Source: Tubulanus polymorphus
Lineage: Eukaryota > Nemertea > Palaeonemertea > Tubulaniformes > Tubulanidae
Length of the DNA stretch: 64,000 bases
Direction of reading: 5' to 3'
NCBI RefSeq assembly: GCF_964204645.1
Contig: NC_134032.1
Span: 4,492,916 to 4,556,915 of the forward strand
In this document: positions 11,431 to 22,128 of the stretch, one piece after another
Numbering within the stretch: the first letter of the stretch is position 1
How the letters are laid out: each line of letters starts with the position of its first letter
The notes under the pieces: generated by a model
What the model was told of the DNA's origin: nothing
Databases searched by the model: none
The model's input: the letters and a program-made list of their open reading frames with translations, nothing else
Program-made: the position numbers and the translations under genes

Positions 11431-11771
11431 ACCAATTATTTATGAAGATTCGGTAAAAAGGGTGAAGAATAAGTATAAAAATAATAAAGAATTTGAAGAA
11501 GAAAATTCGGTAGAGAATTTGAGAAAATTGTTAGGGCATGATAGTGAAAGTGATTAAGATATTAATTATATTTAACTCAAATAATAATATTAGTTGAAAA
11601 TTGTATAAAATAATAGTAAATAAAAAAGGGGGTTTTAAGTATTTAAGGTATCTAATACATATCTAATACGTATCTAATACGAATCTAATACGTATTTAAT
11701 ACATATTATTTGAAAATACCTTAAATTATATTTCTTTTTTAAATTTATATTATAGATAGATATATAAATAG
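11431..11771. other. Convergent intergenic region with 11-bp repeats inside an inverted repeat
   Basis: This is the meeting point of plus-strand and minus-strand genes of copy A. From about 11648 to 11705 there are five units of an 11-bp repeat (TATCTAATACG and close variants). Perfect 10-bp arms, ATTTAAGGTA at 11641-11650 and TACCTTAAAT at 11717-11726, flank the array. A weak C-terminal-like open stretch at 11431-11560 is not called as a gene. Possible roles are a bidirectional transcription end or a replication or binding site; the sequence does not decide. Confidence 0.55.
11641..11726. repeat. Five 11-bp tandem repeats flanked by 10-bp inverted arms
   Basis: The tandem units read TATCTAATAC plus one variable base. 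The flanking arms are exact reverse complements. The arrangement resembles iteron-type sites, but no function is demonstrated. Confidence 0.7.
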
Positions 11772-12383
11772 TTATTTTATAAATTTATATTCATATGGAA
11801 ATTGTAGTCTCAGTAATAATTTTGAACCTTTATTATTCTTTAATTTATTCATATATTCGTCATGTAATTCAGTAGGTATAATTTGATTTTTTTCCAATGA
11901 TTGTTGCATAGATTTTTTATCTTTGTTATAAAATAAAACTAGAAATCTTATATTCTCCCTAAAGTCTTTAACAATTGAATTATATTTTTGATTTAAAACC
12001 CATGTTGTTATCCCAAAATGTCTTCCAGAGAAAGCTAAATAACATAACTCACTTTCTCTCACTTTTGAATCATGTAAATTTGCGCAATCATCTACAATGA
12101 ATAATGTATTTGATCCTTTATAAGTATCAATTGCCATTTTAATACAATTATCTAAATTTTCTTTTACTGTTTTAGGATTTAATATAATAAACTTTTTTAT
12201 CTTAACTATATCTCTATTATATGTTTTATTCATTTCATAAGTAGGACAAAATAATATTATGTTATCAAAATGATTCTTATAAATAGTTTCTAACAAATCT
12301 AATATGAAATGTGTTTTACCACAGTTTGTTACTCCAGTAACTAACATATTATGCGGTTCAAATATAAATAAATCTTTATTCAT
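11772..12383 (-). CDS. Polinton genome-packaging ATPase (FtsK/HerA, A32-like)
   Basis: This is an intact 203-residue P-loop ATPase. Walker A is GVTNCGKT (residues 17-24) and Walker B is TLFIVDDC (93-100), followed by a GRHFGITTWVLNQ segment like the sensor region of A32-type packaging ATPases. The size matches Polinton ATPases, which drive DNA into the capsid. The ATG overlaps the reading frame of the upstream integrase gene on the same strand. It is one of the few fully open core genes of this element. Confidence 0.88.
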   Translation of the reverse strand: MNKDLFIFEPHNMLVTGVTNCGKTHFILDLLETIYKNHFDNIILFCPTYEMNKTYNRDIVKIKKFIILNPKTVKENLDNCIKMAIDTYKGSNTLFIVDDCANLHDSKVRESELCYLAFSGRHFGITTWVLNQKYNSIVKDFRENIRFLVLFYNKDKKSMQQSLEKNQIIPTELHDEYMNKLKNNKGSKLLLRLQFPYEYKFIK

Positions 12384-12405
12384 TTATTCTTTTAATTTTA
12401 CTAGA

Positions 12406-13467
12406 TTAAATCCATTCATTAAATTTATTATCGTATCCTTTATATTTCACCAAAGAATACTTTTTTCCTTTAAGAGTTTTTGTTTTCAATACTTTTTCTA
12501 TTTTGTATTCTATTTCATCTGGATTTGGTACAAGTGATAATTCTTGTTCATAGAACTAACCTAATATTTCTTCATCTTTTAGATCTTCTAGTTTATAAAC
12601 AAAAGGTTTAGTTAATATTATCTTTTTAATTTTAAATATTTCTTCAGTAAAATTAGGGTTATAACCTTTATAAAAGGTTTTTCTATATTTAGATATTCTA
12701 ACGTGTTGTCCTATTTTAAATTTAGGTTCTCCGAAATCATGTGTAACAAACGCTCCGTATAAATTATTCCTAACTATTTCTGAATTATCTTCTTTTCTAG
12801 CTTGTATAGGTTTCATATTTATAGAACTATGTTTAGAATTATTTTAACCTTTCACTAAATCATCTAACACATCGATATATTTATATGTTTCATTAGCAGT
12901 AAAGTATTTCAATATTCTAGTTTTCAATGTTTTATTAAATCTTTCTATAATAGATGCTTTTTTATCTGAATGTGTTGAAAAATATTTTACATCGTTATCA
13001 TATAATAGTTTTTTAAAATGTTTGTTATAAAATTCCTTACCTTCATCAAATTGTATCTTATCTGGAAAAGCTTCTTTAAATATAGATTTAAAAGCATTTG
13101 TAACTTCTATACCAGTTTTATTTTTGATTGGAATTGACCATGCGTATCTACTGAATATGTCTATGACATTTAATATCCAGAAATATCCTTTGTTGTGTTC
13201 TTCTAAGTTCTTCATCTCAATTAAATCAGCTTGCCATTGTTGATCGATATATGAAACCATAACTTTTCTTGTTAAATAAGTTTTATCCATTTTCTTGTGA
13301 ATTTTATATGTTGGTTGATTTTGTAACCATGATTTTAATTCACTATATTTTATACCACCATTTTCTTTATCAGATTTAATTTTATCCCATAATTCTGAAA
13401 CGTTAGAATATGATACTTCACTCTCTGGGTTATAATATAAATCTCTTAAATATTGTTCTTTTTTCAT
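12406..13467 (-). pseudogene. Polinton retrovirus-type integrase with chromodomain (nonsense-broken)
   Basis: The open part (13467-12844, 207 codons) holds an N-terminal helical region and the DDE catalytic core: Asp81 in WQADLIEM, Asp141 in FDEGKEF and Glu175 in SIIERF, with the usual DIFSRYAW segment between. After a TAA at 12844-12846 the same frame continues through an SH3-like stretch to a TAG near 12553. It then reads a chromodomain-like segment (IEYKIEKVL, VKYKGYDNKFNEW) down to TAA at 12406-12408. Integrase plus chromodomain is the normal Polinton layout and inserts the element into host chromatin. Both early stops look like point mutations. Confidence 0.85.
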
Positions 13468-13473
13468 CTTATT

Positions 13474-13842
13474 TTAATCCATTAATAATAATTTAGATTT
13501 AGTTTCAATGGTTTTAGGATTTGACTTATTTTCTGGTATGATAGGTTTATTATCATTGGAATCATCTTTATCATCGAATTTGAATTTTGATTTATATATT
13601 ACACCGGATAATATAATAACTGTTACTAATCCAATTGTAATATATAATTTATAATTACTTCCAGCATTAGAAGAATCAGATGGATTATCATTCGAATCAA
13701 TATCAGATAAAGTCTGTGATTCATTTATATCAGTTAATTTCTTTTTCTTAGCTTTTTTTAATTCTGAAGATCTTTTACCTAATTCTCTTGCCCATTTAAT
13801 TTGTTTTTCAGATCTAGCCTTTTTCTTAACTCCATCACTCAT
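13474..13842 (-). CDS. Basic single-pass membrane protein (Polinton)
   Basis: This is an intact 122-residue ORF. The N-terminus is highly basic (KKKARSEKQIKWARELGKRS), followed by a Ser/Asp/Asn linker, one strong membrane segment (YITIGLVTVIILSGVIY, about residues 69-85) and a polar tail. It overlaps the 13835-14443 gene by 8 bases, suggesting translation or transcription with it. Small basic membrane proteins at this place are common in Polintons, but I know no assigned role. Confidence 0.6.
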   Translation of the reverse strand: MSDGVKKKARSEKQIKWARELGKRSSELKKAKKKKLTDINESQTLSDIDSNDNPSDSSNAGSNYKLYITIGLVTVIILSGVIYKSKFKFDDKDDSNDNKPIIPENKSNPKTIETKSKLLLMD

Positions 13843-14443
13843 TTATTTTAGTTAATTTTTGTTCTGATTCATTTTCTGTTTCGACGTTTGGTTGTAGTAC
13901 AGCGCCATCTGTTTCGTTCTTACCTGATTTATATTCCATAGGCTTGATATTCGAAAATGTAATGACGCCAGTAGAAATTAATGTCATAACCGATCCTAAT
14001 TGAAATGAAGCATAACCAACCCATTTTTGTAATTCAGTCATAACTAAGTAGTCATTTTTCAAATCACTATATAATTTATTTTCATCATCAATTGGTATTA
14101 ACTGGTTACATAACTTAGAATAACATTTGACAATACCATCTGAAATAGAATCATTTATTCGGGATAATCTAGCTTCTTCATAAATCTTAAAATATTTCAT
14201 TACTTTATCTGGTTTCATAACATCTAATTCTTGAAAAGTAATAGTCTTAGTTAAAAACTCTTTAGTTTTTCCACCGGCAATCAATAGTTCTAGATGATGC
14301 TTACAATATAAATAGTATTCATAATCAATATTACAATTAACTTGAGCACAATTAGTTACAACTGTATCTTTATTATCACTTATACCCAAATCATCTAATG
14401 TCTTTTCAATATCAATACTATTCTTATTAGATGTCTTTGACAT
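13835..14443 (-). CDS. Hypothetical Polinton protein with one hydrophobic segment
   Basis: This is an intact 202-residue ORF, mostly alpha-helical in composition. It has five Cys, including paired Cys near residues 32-47, and a hydrophobic stretch near residues 145-162 (YASFQLGSVMTLISTGVITF), then an acidic polar tail. No family was recognised. It lies between the small basic membrane gene and the HNH endonuclease on the same strand. Confidence 0.55.
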   Translation of the reverse strand: MSKTSNKNSIDIEKTLDDLGISDNKDTVVTNCAQVNCNIDYEYYLYCKHHLELLIAGGKTKEFLTKTITFQELDVMKPDKVMKYFKIYEEARLSRINDSISDGIVKCYSKLCNQLIPIDDENKLYSDLKNDYLVMTELQKWVGYASFQLGSVMTLISTGVITFSNIKPMEYKSGKNETDGAVLQPNVETENESEQKLTKINE

Positions 14444-14745
14444 TTATATTAGAGAAATTTAATAAGAAAAATATTATAAGTATTATAAAATGATACTAGA
14501 TAGTTAAAGCTAAAGAATTCTAGTATTGACTACTGATACTAGCTATTTGAATTTAAGGAATTTCTATTTGAATCTATTCAAAATATAAAGTATTCTCTTT
14601 TTGAAAAGAAAATATTAAAAATATAATAGAATTCACTAGCTAGTTGAAGTTATTGTTTTTTTATTATATTTTATTTGAATTCTATTTGATATCTCACTAC
14701 TTTTGTTTATCTATTAGGAGCAGTAATTATAACTGTCCAGATAAG
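14444..14745. other. A+T-rich intergenic region
   Basis: This spacer between the 14443 gene start and the end of the HNH gene contains scattered repeats of the word ACTAGCTA/CTAGATAGTT and short T-runs. No gene is supported; the small ORFs here are low-complexity. Confidence 0.4.
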
Positions 14746-15423
14746 TCATTTCGGATCCTTGATATCAAATTCCTCAACGTATTGTTCATTATTTGGATCA
14801 TTGTTCCATTGATCAATAAATTTCTTTGCCTTTGTTAACTGTTCTAAATATAACTGTAAATCTAGTTTATTAGATTTAATTATGTTTTCCTTCTTTTCTA
14901 AAGGTCTAAAATTTTTCCAACCCCAAATAAGTATTTTATTATATTCATCATTCATGTTAAATTTAGATATCGGTAACACGTGATCAATATGGTAATAATC
15001 CCCATAATTATCTATATACATTTTATCATCGAATTGAAATATAATCCATGATTTTAAGAATTCATCTGAACAACCCAATAAATTAGATAGTGTTTCTGAA
15101 TGCGTTTCTTTGTTGAATAATTGTGTTAATCTAGATCTTAAGCATTGTTTCAATCTAAAATTAAGATCTGTTTGATATCTTACTCTCATATATTCCGCCA
15201 TATAATAATTATAATGTTCTATATTATCTTCTCGATATTGTTTGGTATATAGTTTAAAACAGGTTTTACAGCAATATTGAAAACCATCTTTGCTAATCTT
15301 ACGCTTACTAAATTCTGTTATAGCTAATTTATCTAATTCACACTTAGAACACTTCTTGTAATATATATTTATAACACCAGTGTTATTTGTAATATTTATA
15401 GTTTGTGGTTGTTCTGATTCCAT
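14746..15423 (-). CDS. HNH endonuclease with N-terminal zinc-ribbon-like region
   Basis: This is an intact 225-residue ORF. Residues 24-56 carry a CxxC...CCxxC cluster (KKCSKCELDK, YCCKTCFK), a typical zinc-binding module. The C-terminal half has the HNH core: YHIDHVLPISKF, then WGWKNFRPLEKKENIIKSNK. Such enzymes cut DNA and are usually homing or recombination nucleases of phages, algal viruses and giant viruses. It is the outermost gene of copy A and looks like an accessory gene acquired by the element. The start is supported by the TATAATAAATG-type context on the minus strand. Confidence 0.83.
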   Translation of the reverse strand: MESEQPQTINITNNTGVINIYYKKCSKCELDKLAITEFSKRKISKDGFQYCCKTCFKLYTKQYREDNIEHYNYYMAEYMRVRYQTDLNFRLKQCLRSRLTQLFNKETHSETLSNLLGCSDEFLKSWIIFQFDDKMYIDNYGDYYHIDHVLPISKFNMNDEYNKILIWGWKNFRPLEKKENIIKSNKLDLQLYLEQLTKAKKFIDQWNNDPNNEQYVEEFDIKDPK

Positions 15424-15572
15424 TTATTATACGTATTTTTTTACTAAATTGGTTAATATTTTATAATCCTCTTCCATTTCTTCGACCAACGTCATCCTTT
15501 TTCATTCCTCGCTGCTTTTGATAAGTCTTTTCGATTCCTTGATATCTAAATCATACCAGTTACAATACCCGC

Positions 15573-15890
15573 GTCACATGCGGACATACAGGCGCGCTTT
15601 TGCTTAATGCGCATGCGTTAATCATAATTATATATTCATTCTATAAATTCTGTAAAATAGAAACAATACATGCGTTACATGTGTCACATGCGGCCATTTA
15701 TGGCCGGTTTTGCTTAATGCGCATGCGTTAATCATAATTATATATTCATTCTATAAATTCTGTAAAATAGAAACAACTGAACATAGAAAATTCAAACGTA
15801 TTCATGTCCTCGTCACATGCGTTACATGTGTCACATGCGGCCATTTATGGCCGGTTTTGCTTAATGCGCATGCGCTAACCATAATAGAAA
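15573..15890. repeat. Three tandem copies of a repeat with G+C-rich palindromic cores
   Basis: Units start at 15573, 15683 and 15830 with GTCACATGCGG and include CTTAATGCGCATGCG followed by an A+T-rich tail (ATATTCATTCTATAAATTC). Two units carry the palindrome CGGCCATTTATGGCCGG. They lie just outside the HNH gene and may mark the terminal region of Polinton copy A, although I could not pair them with a left end. Confidence 0.65.
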
Positions 15891-16945
15891 CGACTGAACA
15901 TAAAAATTCACCAATCAGATTTACACAATACATTACACAAGTTGTTCGGCCGTTTCTTCCAATATATCATTTGATTTCTATAAATACAATTTATAATTAC
16001 AAACATTTTTTCAATTGCTGGTAAATATTAAACTACATCAACAAATGTTAAACTTAATCATTGGAGTCTTAATGTTTTTGAAATTCTTATATAGTTTCTT
16101 CGTCGACCTTTTGGTGATTCTTGTGTTTCTTGTGCTAATTTCTATTGGTTCGATATCCACATTGCTGTTGATTCCTCAGTCAGAAAGAGTATCTTGAGTT
16201 TCTCTATCACTTCTTGATGCGTATGGCGTTTTATTAATCTAAAAGATATTAGCGGCAACTCTAGCCATCTAAAAGATATACTAAATACACTTAAATATAT
16301 CTAAAGGTTTCATATTTAATAGCCCTAATAACTACAAAAAACAGTACTTACATTTAGATTTAGAATGGTAAACTATAAACTCCTAATTTCGTTTCGATAG
16401 ATAGAATATCCTGAGCACAATGTTACAGCGCCTGTTCATTTCTTGCCACGTCATCTGGTTCCGGTTCTAGAGTGTTCTCTACACGTTTGCAATAATGATT
16501 CATATGTCTCGGCGTCATAGTAACAGCTGTAACAGCTGTGAATTTATAGATTTATTCAATCGTTCATTACATGGAATGTATATAGGCTCAAATAGAATCA
16601 TGTTCTAGTATAAACAGCTATGCATTATTTCAATCACACTTTACTAACACTTTTAATGTTTAAAAATCTAACTCACACAAGTATGAATATTGAAATAATG
16701 TTGTAAATATATACTTTTATATTGAATAATCTGTCAATTTAAATGTTATTCATTTACATGAATATTTTAAGAGTAATAGGGGTAATGGGCTTTCATATCA
16801 AAGGTTGAATGGTCGAGTTCATTAAAAACAATTATTAAAAGTAATTTAAAACTATAATATATTTTCATAACCGTGTGTATTTCAGTTGAATAATAGATTA
16901 ATTATTATTATTTGAATATATTGATTATATGAATTTGTGTATTGT
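15891..16945. other. A+T-rich spacer without supported genes
   Basis: This segment between the repeats and the hairpin holds one hydrophobic ORF of about 50 codons (16045-16197, rich in Leu, Val and Phe). It could be a fragment of a small membrane protein gene but has no supporting signal. The rest shows nothing identifiable. Confidence 0.35.
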
Positions 16946-16997
16946 AAATAAATCAATTGGTCGAGGAGCGGAGCGGTAGCGACCAATTGATTTATTT
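16946..16997. repeat. Perfect hairpin: 18-bp arms, 16-nt G-rich loop
   Basis: The arms AAATAAATCAATTGGTCG and CGACCAATTGATTTATTT are exact reverse complements around AGGAGCGGAGCGGTAG. The hairpin sits precisely where recognisable integrase coding sequence stops. Confidence 0.85.
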
Positions 16998-17402
16998 GAT
17001 GTTTGTACAGCATCTTTTCTATAAAGTGGGAAGCTCCATACATAACGACTAAAAATATCAATTATATTCAATACCCACCAATAATCATCATTATCTTTCT
17101 TAACATTTTTCATATCAATTAAATCTCCTTGTCACTGTTGATCTACATAACTTGCCATAGTTTACGAGTTTTATATTTTCTAACAATTTTTTTATGTGTT
17201 GTATGTGTTGGTTGTTCTAACATAAATTCATTTATATCTTTATATTTAACTAAATTTTGTGGGATTATCTAATCTAATTTATGTTGTTTTACTTGACGCC
17301 ATATATTTTTGGTAGAAGAATAAGCAACCGAACTCTCAGGGTTGTAATGTAAATTTCTTAAATATTTTTTTCTTTAGTATTAGGACTTTTTTTACCGCCC
17401 AT
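16998..17402 (-). pseudogene. Integrase N-terminal fragment of another Polinton
   Basis: Reading on the minus strand from an ATG at 17402, several frames and stops together cover the integrase N-terminus and the start of the DDE core (GDLIDMKNV, WVLNIIDIFSRYVWSFP). It is clearly related to, but diverged from, the copy A integrase. The C-terminal catalytic residues and chromodomain are missing, cut off at the hairpin. It lies on the same strand as the copy B capsid gene, unlike copy A where integrase and capsid are on opposite strands, so it may derive from a different element. Confidence 0.72.
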
Positions 17403-17432
17403 TTATATATCCTTAATTTTAACTTAATATTT

Positions 17433-18677
17433 CTAATATTGAATAATTTCTAATTGAGAATTCATAATATTTAATTGCGCGTCAGATATAATATAAATTT
17501 GCATTTTGAAATTTAAGCTTCCTTTTTTCTTTTTCATGAATAATTGGATCCCATCTTTAGTATTCTGCAGCTTTTTCCCAGAGCCATGTAATAAGTTATC
17601 CTCTGTTGTTCTAAAATCTAACCATAATGCATATTTATTGCCGGTATGATAATCAATTTGATTAATATTACAATTTTCAGATGGTTTTATTTTTTCATTC
17701 ATAAAATGTTTTCTAATTTCTGGCCACTGATCTATCATTCTCATTCCCTTACAAAATATTTTATTTGCTATACCTTCGATAGTTATTTCTACTTTTGTTG
17801 TTTCAGGATTATAATAATTATCAACATTTATTGCACCATTAGAATATGTTGCAATGGTAAAAAATATTAATATACCTTTAATAGATCTTCTTGGGAATTT
17901 GATATTCTCAATAATTATTTCATCATTTGCATTAATAGTTACAGTTTTAAATTTATCAATGTAATCATATAATAATGAAAATCCTTGATTGTATTGAGTT
18001 TGAATTATGCTTGAAATATTTTCATCAGTTACTGTATCATATTCTAAACATATATTCGATAATCTATAACCCATATCTTTTATTACACTTGATAATACAA
18101 TTTCATTAACAGGAGCAAATGTTATCTCGAATATAATACCTTCTTGAATTGCGTATTCATATAAAGGTGCATTATTATTTATCAATTCAAAATCTAATGG
18201 AATTTTATATTTGCTTCCATAAATCTTTTTGATCAAATTATCTGCAGTACGAGTTACTATTGCGTCATTAGCTCCTGATCTTAATTTATTTTGATTTTCT
18301 GATTGCACGCCTTGGAAAATCATATTATTTCTATTTTCTTTTGTTAACCATAAATCTTAATAATGCATAAATAAATTATAATCATCTAATGAAAAAATTG
18401 TTTTTGGACCAATCTTTATAGTTAATTTTTTAATCAAATATCCAACATTATCAACAACATAATTTTTATCATGGCCAGTTACTTTTATATCAGCTGACAA
18501 TTAAATACTATTTGGAACATAAAAAGTATTTTGATTTAATCTCGGGATTCTAACATATAAAGTTTCATCAGGATTGATATTAGAAGGATTATGAGTATTT
18601 ATATGATGAGATCTCTCTGCTTTAATAGCATTAGATATTCTAGAATTCTTAGAAGGATTTATATAACTCCCACTCAT
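17433..18677 (-). pseudogene. Polinton copy B major capsid protein (broken near the start)
   Basis: This is a homologue of the copy A capsid gene along its whole length. The last 296 codons (18323-17433) are open. Upstream, stops lie near 18500 and 18360 in the same frame, and one codon is missing relative to copy A. The promoter-like T-run plus TAAATAA is conserved before the ATG at 18677. At both places where copy A has TAA this copy has Leu, so the two were inactivated independently. Confidence 0.83.
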
Positions 18678-18689
18678 TTATTTAACAAA

Positions 18690-20131
18690 AAAATTAATTA
18701 TTTATTTTTTATCATATTTACTAACCCAAAAATTAGGCACTTAAAACTGTAATTAAAAATAAAATAATATGTTCAGCAGCAAAGTTAAGAATATTCCGAG
18801 CAGATTTCAATATAAAACAAACAATCGATGCAATAACTCCAGGTAAAGCTGCGGCAGACTTTTTAGATAGTTCCCATAAATATTTTGCTAATCTTTTTAA
18901 ACCATCCTTAACTTTATCATCCTTATCTTAACTTTATTGGGAGTAGGTGTAGATTGTAATGAATTTGATATTGCTAAACCAATTGTTGTGAATACCATAG
19001 TTACAGCTGTTAGAATTGAAAGAATTGTTATTCCTTCTTACTTAAATAATAATTTTATTCTATCTTTTAATGATATTTCAGAATTTGGTTTTATCAACAA
19101 ATCTTTAAAAATAACTTTTAATCTAGTTAATATTATAATTATATGATTTTTTTAATAATTTAATTTCTTCTTTTTGAAATTCTATGTTATATTCCAAATC
19201 ATTTTTTCTTTTTCTAAATATGCATTTCTTTTTTTAAATTCAATTTCTTCAATAACTTTATTATCTCTATCTAATTTTAGTTGTTCTATTTCTTTAATTT
19301 TATCAGTTCTATCTTTTTCCAAAGTTCTAATTTTAAAATCTCTTATACTTTTATCATGCGCAATTTTATCAGATGCAAGTCTTATACTAATAATTTCTCT
19401 AATTGCTTTATCAGAAAATAAATTTAAATCTTCTAATTCTTGATCTGTTGCATCAAGTAACCCATTTGGTAAAAGTTTTTCAATTGGTACTTTATTCGAT
19501 TTAAGTTTACTAGTTTTGGAAGTTATATTCTGTTCAGAAGTTCTTTCTGGTTCTAAATTATCATTGATTCAAATAAGTCATTAATTCTTTGTTTAAATAC
19601 TCTTTTATTTCGATTTACTTCTTCTTGTGTAACATTTTCTATTTCATTACTATTACTTATTCTTTTAATTCTAGATGGTTCTAAATTACTCAACGTTGAT
19701 TCTGCTAATATTTTGTTTAGATTTTTATAAGTGATATTAATATAATAATCATCTTTCAAATGATATTAATATTCACCATCTAAAGATTTTAATTCTTGTA
19801 CTAAAAGTCTAGCACCTCTATCATTGATATTATATTCAGATCTTTCAAATATAGGTTTAAAATTATAAATATATTCATTATATTCTAAATTTTGTTTTAC
19901 TCAATCTGAATTTTCATTTTCAGGATTTATTCTCGATTTAGTTCTTCTATCAGATTCATCTGTTGATGGGTCTTTAGAACCACTATCTGCTAAATTAGAA
20001 TTATATGCTGATCCATCATCATTATCAATATTAGTTTCATTAAAATCAGGTTGTGGTTCATCAGGTATAAATCCGTCATTATTATTTCCCATTTCTCCCA
20101 TTTCATAAGCTTCTCCACCTTCTACATCCAT
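18690..20131 (-). pseudogene. Polinton copy B coiled-coil membrane protein (heavily broken)
   Basis: Homologous pieces of the 7877-9312 gene are read in several frames. The acidic N-terminus is at 20131-19901 (ends at a TGA where copy C has Leu), the middle coiled coil at about 19760-19180, and the hydrophobic C-terminus at about 18740-19030. Order and strand match the capsid gene next to it. Confidence 0.68.
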
Positions 20132-20149
20132 TTATATCTTATAAAAATT

Positions 20150-20985
20150 AAAATTGAAAATATAATATTCCTCCGATTACAATTCCTATACAAGTCATAG
20201 CTTATTTAGCATTTTCATGGGATTTATTATCATTATCAGTTTTAAATATGCCATGTTGAATATTATCAGTTTTTATATCACCGTGTGGGTGCCGTACGTA
20301 GTATTGTAATCTTTTATTTTAGAATCATTATTTAATTTAATATTCTTAGTTTTAGTTTCTGTTGATTGAATATGTTTTTTAATGTTTTCACCTTCCATTA
20401 ATTTTGGAGCAGTAATTATCTTTTTATTTATATCATTCAACCCAAATTAATTATTTATTGTTGCAAGTTTAATCAGATTATCGTAACCAGTTATATTTGC
20501 CATCTTCAATACTAAATCATTAGAAATAATCAATAGATTAGGGCCTATACAATAGTTTAATCTAATATGTGATTTAAATAATTTTGATATCTTACTATGT
20601 TTTCTGGAATCGATCTATTTTTATCATTATGAATGGAATCTTCAAATAATCCTTTGAATTGTTTCTGCGCATCGAATGAAGTGTTTTCATTTCCAACTAT
20701 TGGTGATCTTGTTTCAACTTGTGCACCTAAAATACATATCAAATAAGTTCTAATTGATTGATTTATTCTTTGTATGCCTGATTTTGTAAAACCTTCACTA
20801 TTTTCTAAAATGAAATTAATCCAACCATCATTATTTTGTTGTTGTTTGATATAAATATAATATTTTGGTATTTCATTCCATTTAAACGTTTTTGAGTTAA
20901 TATTTTTTATTGTTTTTCTATATTCTTTAGTATAAGGGACAGCAAAACCTCCGATTGGAAATGGTGAATTATTCATTGCATCCAT
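20150..20985 (-). pseudogene. Copy B remnant of the 6547-type structural gene
   Basis: The C-terminal two thirds of the gene seen at 6547-7853 lie on the minus strand: 142 open codons at 20985-20557, including ILGAQVETRSPI, then further homologous sequence in other frames to about 20150. It ends abruptly near 21000, where the same gene resumes on the opposite strand as copy C, giving a head-to-head junction. Confidence 0.7.
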
Positions 20986-21025
20986 AGCTTTCTCTACTCT
21001 CTCTATATATAAAGTAAAATCTAAT

Positions 21026-22113
21026 ATGAAATATTGGCAGAATCAATTACATTTTGCTGTCTATTGTGCTGCATGTTGTGATATAAGTTGGAATGATCAT
21101 TTAAATAACTTAGATAAAAATTTGAATTATTCTGATTTAAAATTAATTCATACAGTATTTAGATTTCACACATATTATTTTCAAATCAGAATAATATTAA
21201 ATGAATTAGAATGTACTTTACCCGGATCAAAATATTTTAAAGAATTGGATAATAGTATTAATCTATCTAAGTTTTTATAATATGTAATGAATTTAATATA
21301 AATATTAATTCCGATTTTAGAGCGCATGGTAAATTGCAAGGTATTGGTGAACAGTATGAAATAAAAAGAATTGATTATATGCATAGAATTGGAGCTTATC
21401 ATAATTATAATATTGATAATAATAATTGTTGGATTAATTTTATATTAGAAAATAGTGAAGGTTTTACAAAATCAGGCATACAAAGAATAAATCAATCAAT
21501 TAGAACTTATTTAATTTGTATTTTAGGTGCGCAAGTTGAAACAAGATCATCAATACTTGGAAATGATAACACTTCGTTTGAAACACAGAAACAATTCAAA
21601 GTTTTATTTAAAGATTACATTCATAATGATAAAAATAGATCGATTTCAGAAAATATAGTCAGGTACCAAAATTATTTAGAAAAATCACATATTAGATTAA
21701 ATTATTGTATAGGCCCTAATCTACTAATTATTTCTAATGATTTAGTATTAAAGATGGGAAATATAATTGGGTATAATAATTTAATTAAGACTGCAACAAT
21801 AAATTATTCATTTGGATTGAATGATATAAATAAAAAGATAATTACTGCTCCAAAATTAATGGAAGGTGAAAACATAAAAAAAACATATTCAATCAACAGA
21901 AACTAAAACTAAGAATATTAAATCAAATAATGATTCTAAAATAAAAGATTACAATACTAAAGAAAATGGTGCCGCACGGTGATATAAAAACTGATAATAT
22001 TCAACATGACATAATTAAAACTGATAATGATAATAAATCCCATGAAAATGCTAAATTAGCTATTACTTGTATAGAAATTGTAATCGGAGGAATATTATAT
22101 TTTAATTTTTAAT
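21026..22113 (+). pseudogene. Copy C remnant of the 6547-type structural gene
   Basis: This plus-strand homologue begins inside the gene (KYWQNQLHFAVYC) just right of the head-to-head junction with copy B. A break near 21280-21400 deletes part of the middle. The C-terminal part is open from about 21334 to 21906, and the hydrophobic tail is frameshifted. The segment ILGAQVETRSSI is conserved. Confidence 0.7.
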
Positions 22114-22128
22114 TTTTTTATTATGTAA

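Noticed and set aside
13474-13842. Reading the basic membrane protein as a Polinton protease or core protein
   Set aside because: No catalytic His/Cys pattern; only a basic N-terminus and one membrane segment are visible.
15710-16024. 104-codon ORF in the repeat region
   Set aside because: Consists of translated tandem repeat units; no coding features.
16045-16197. Hydrophobic small ORF
   Set aside because: About 50 codons, Leu/Val-rich, without promoter motif or homologue in the other copies; noted only in the spacer entry.
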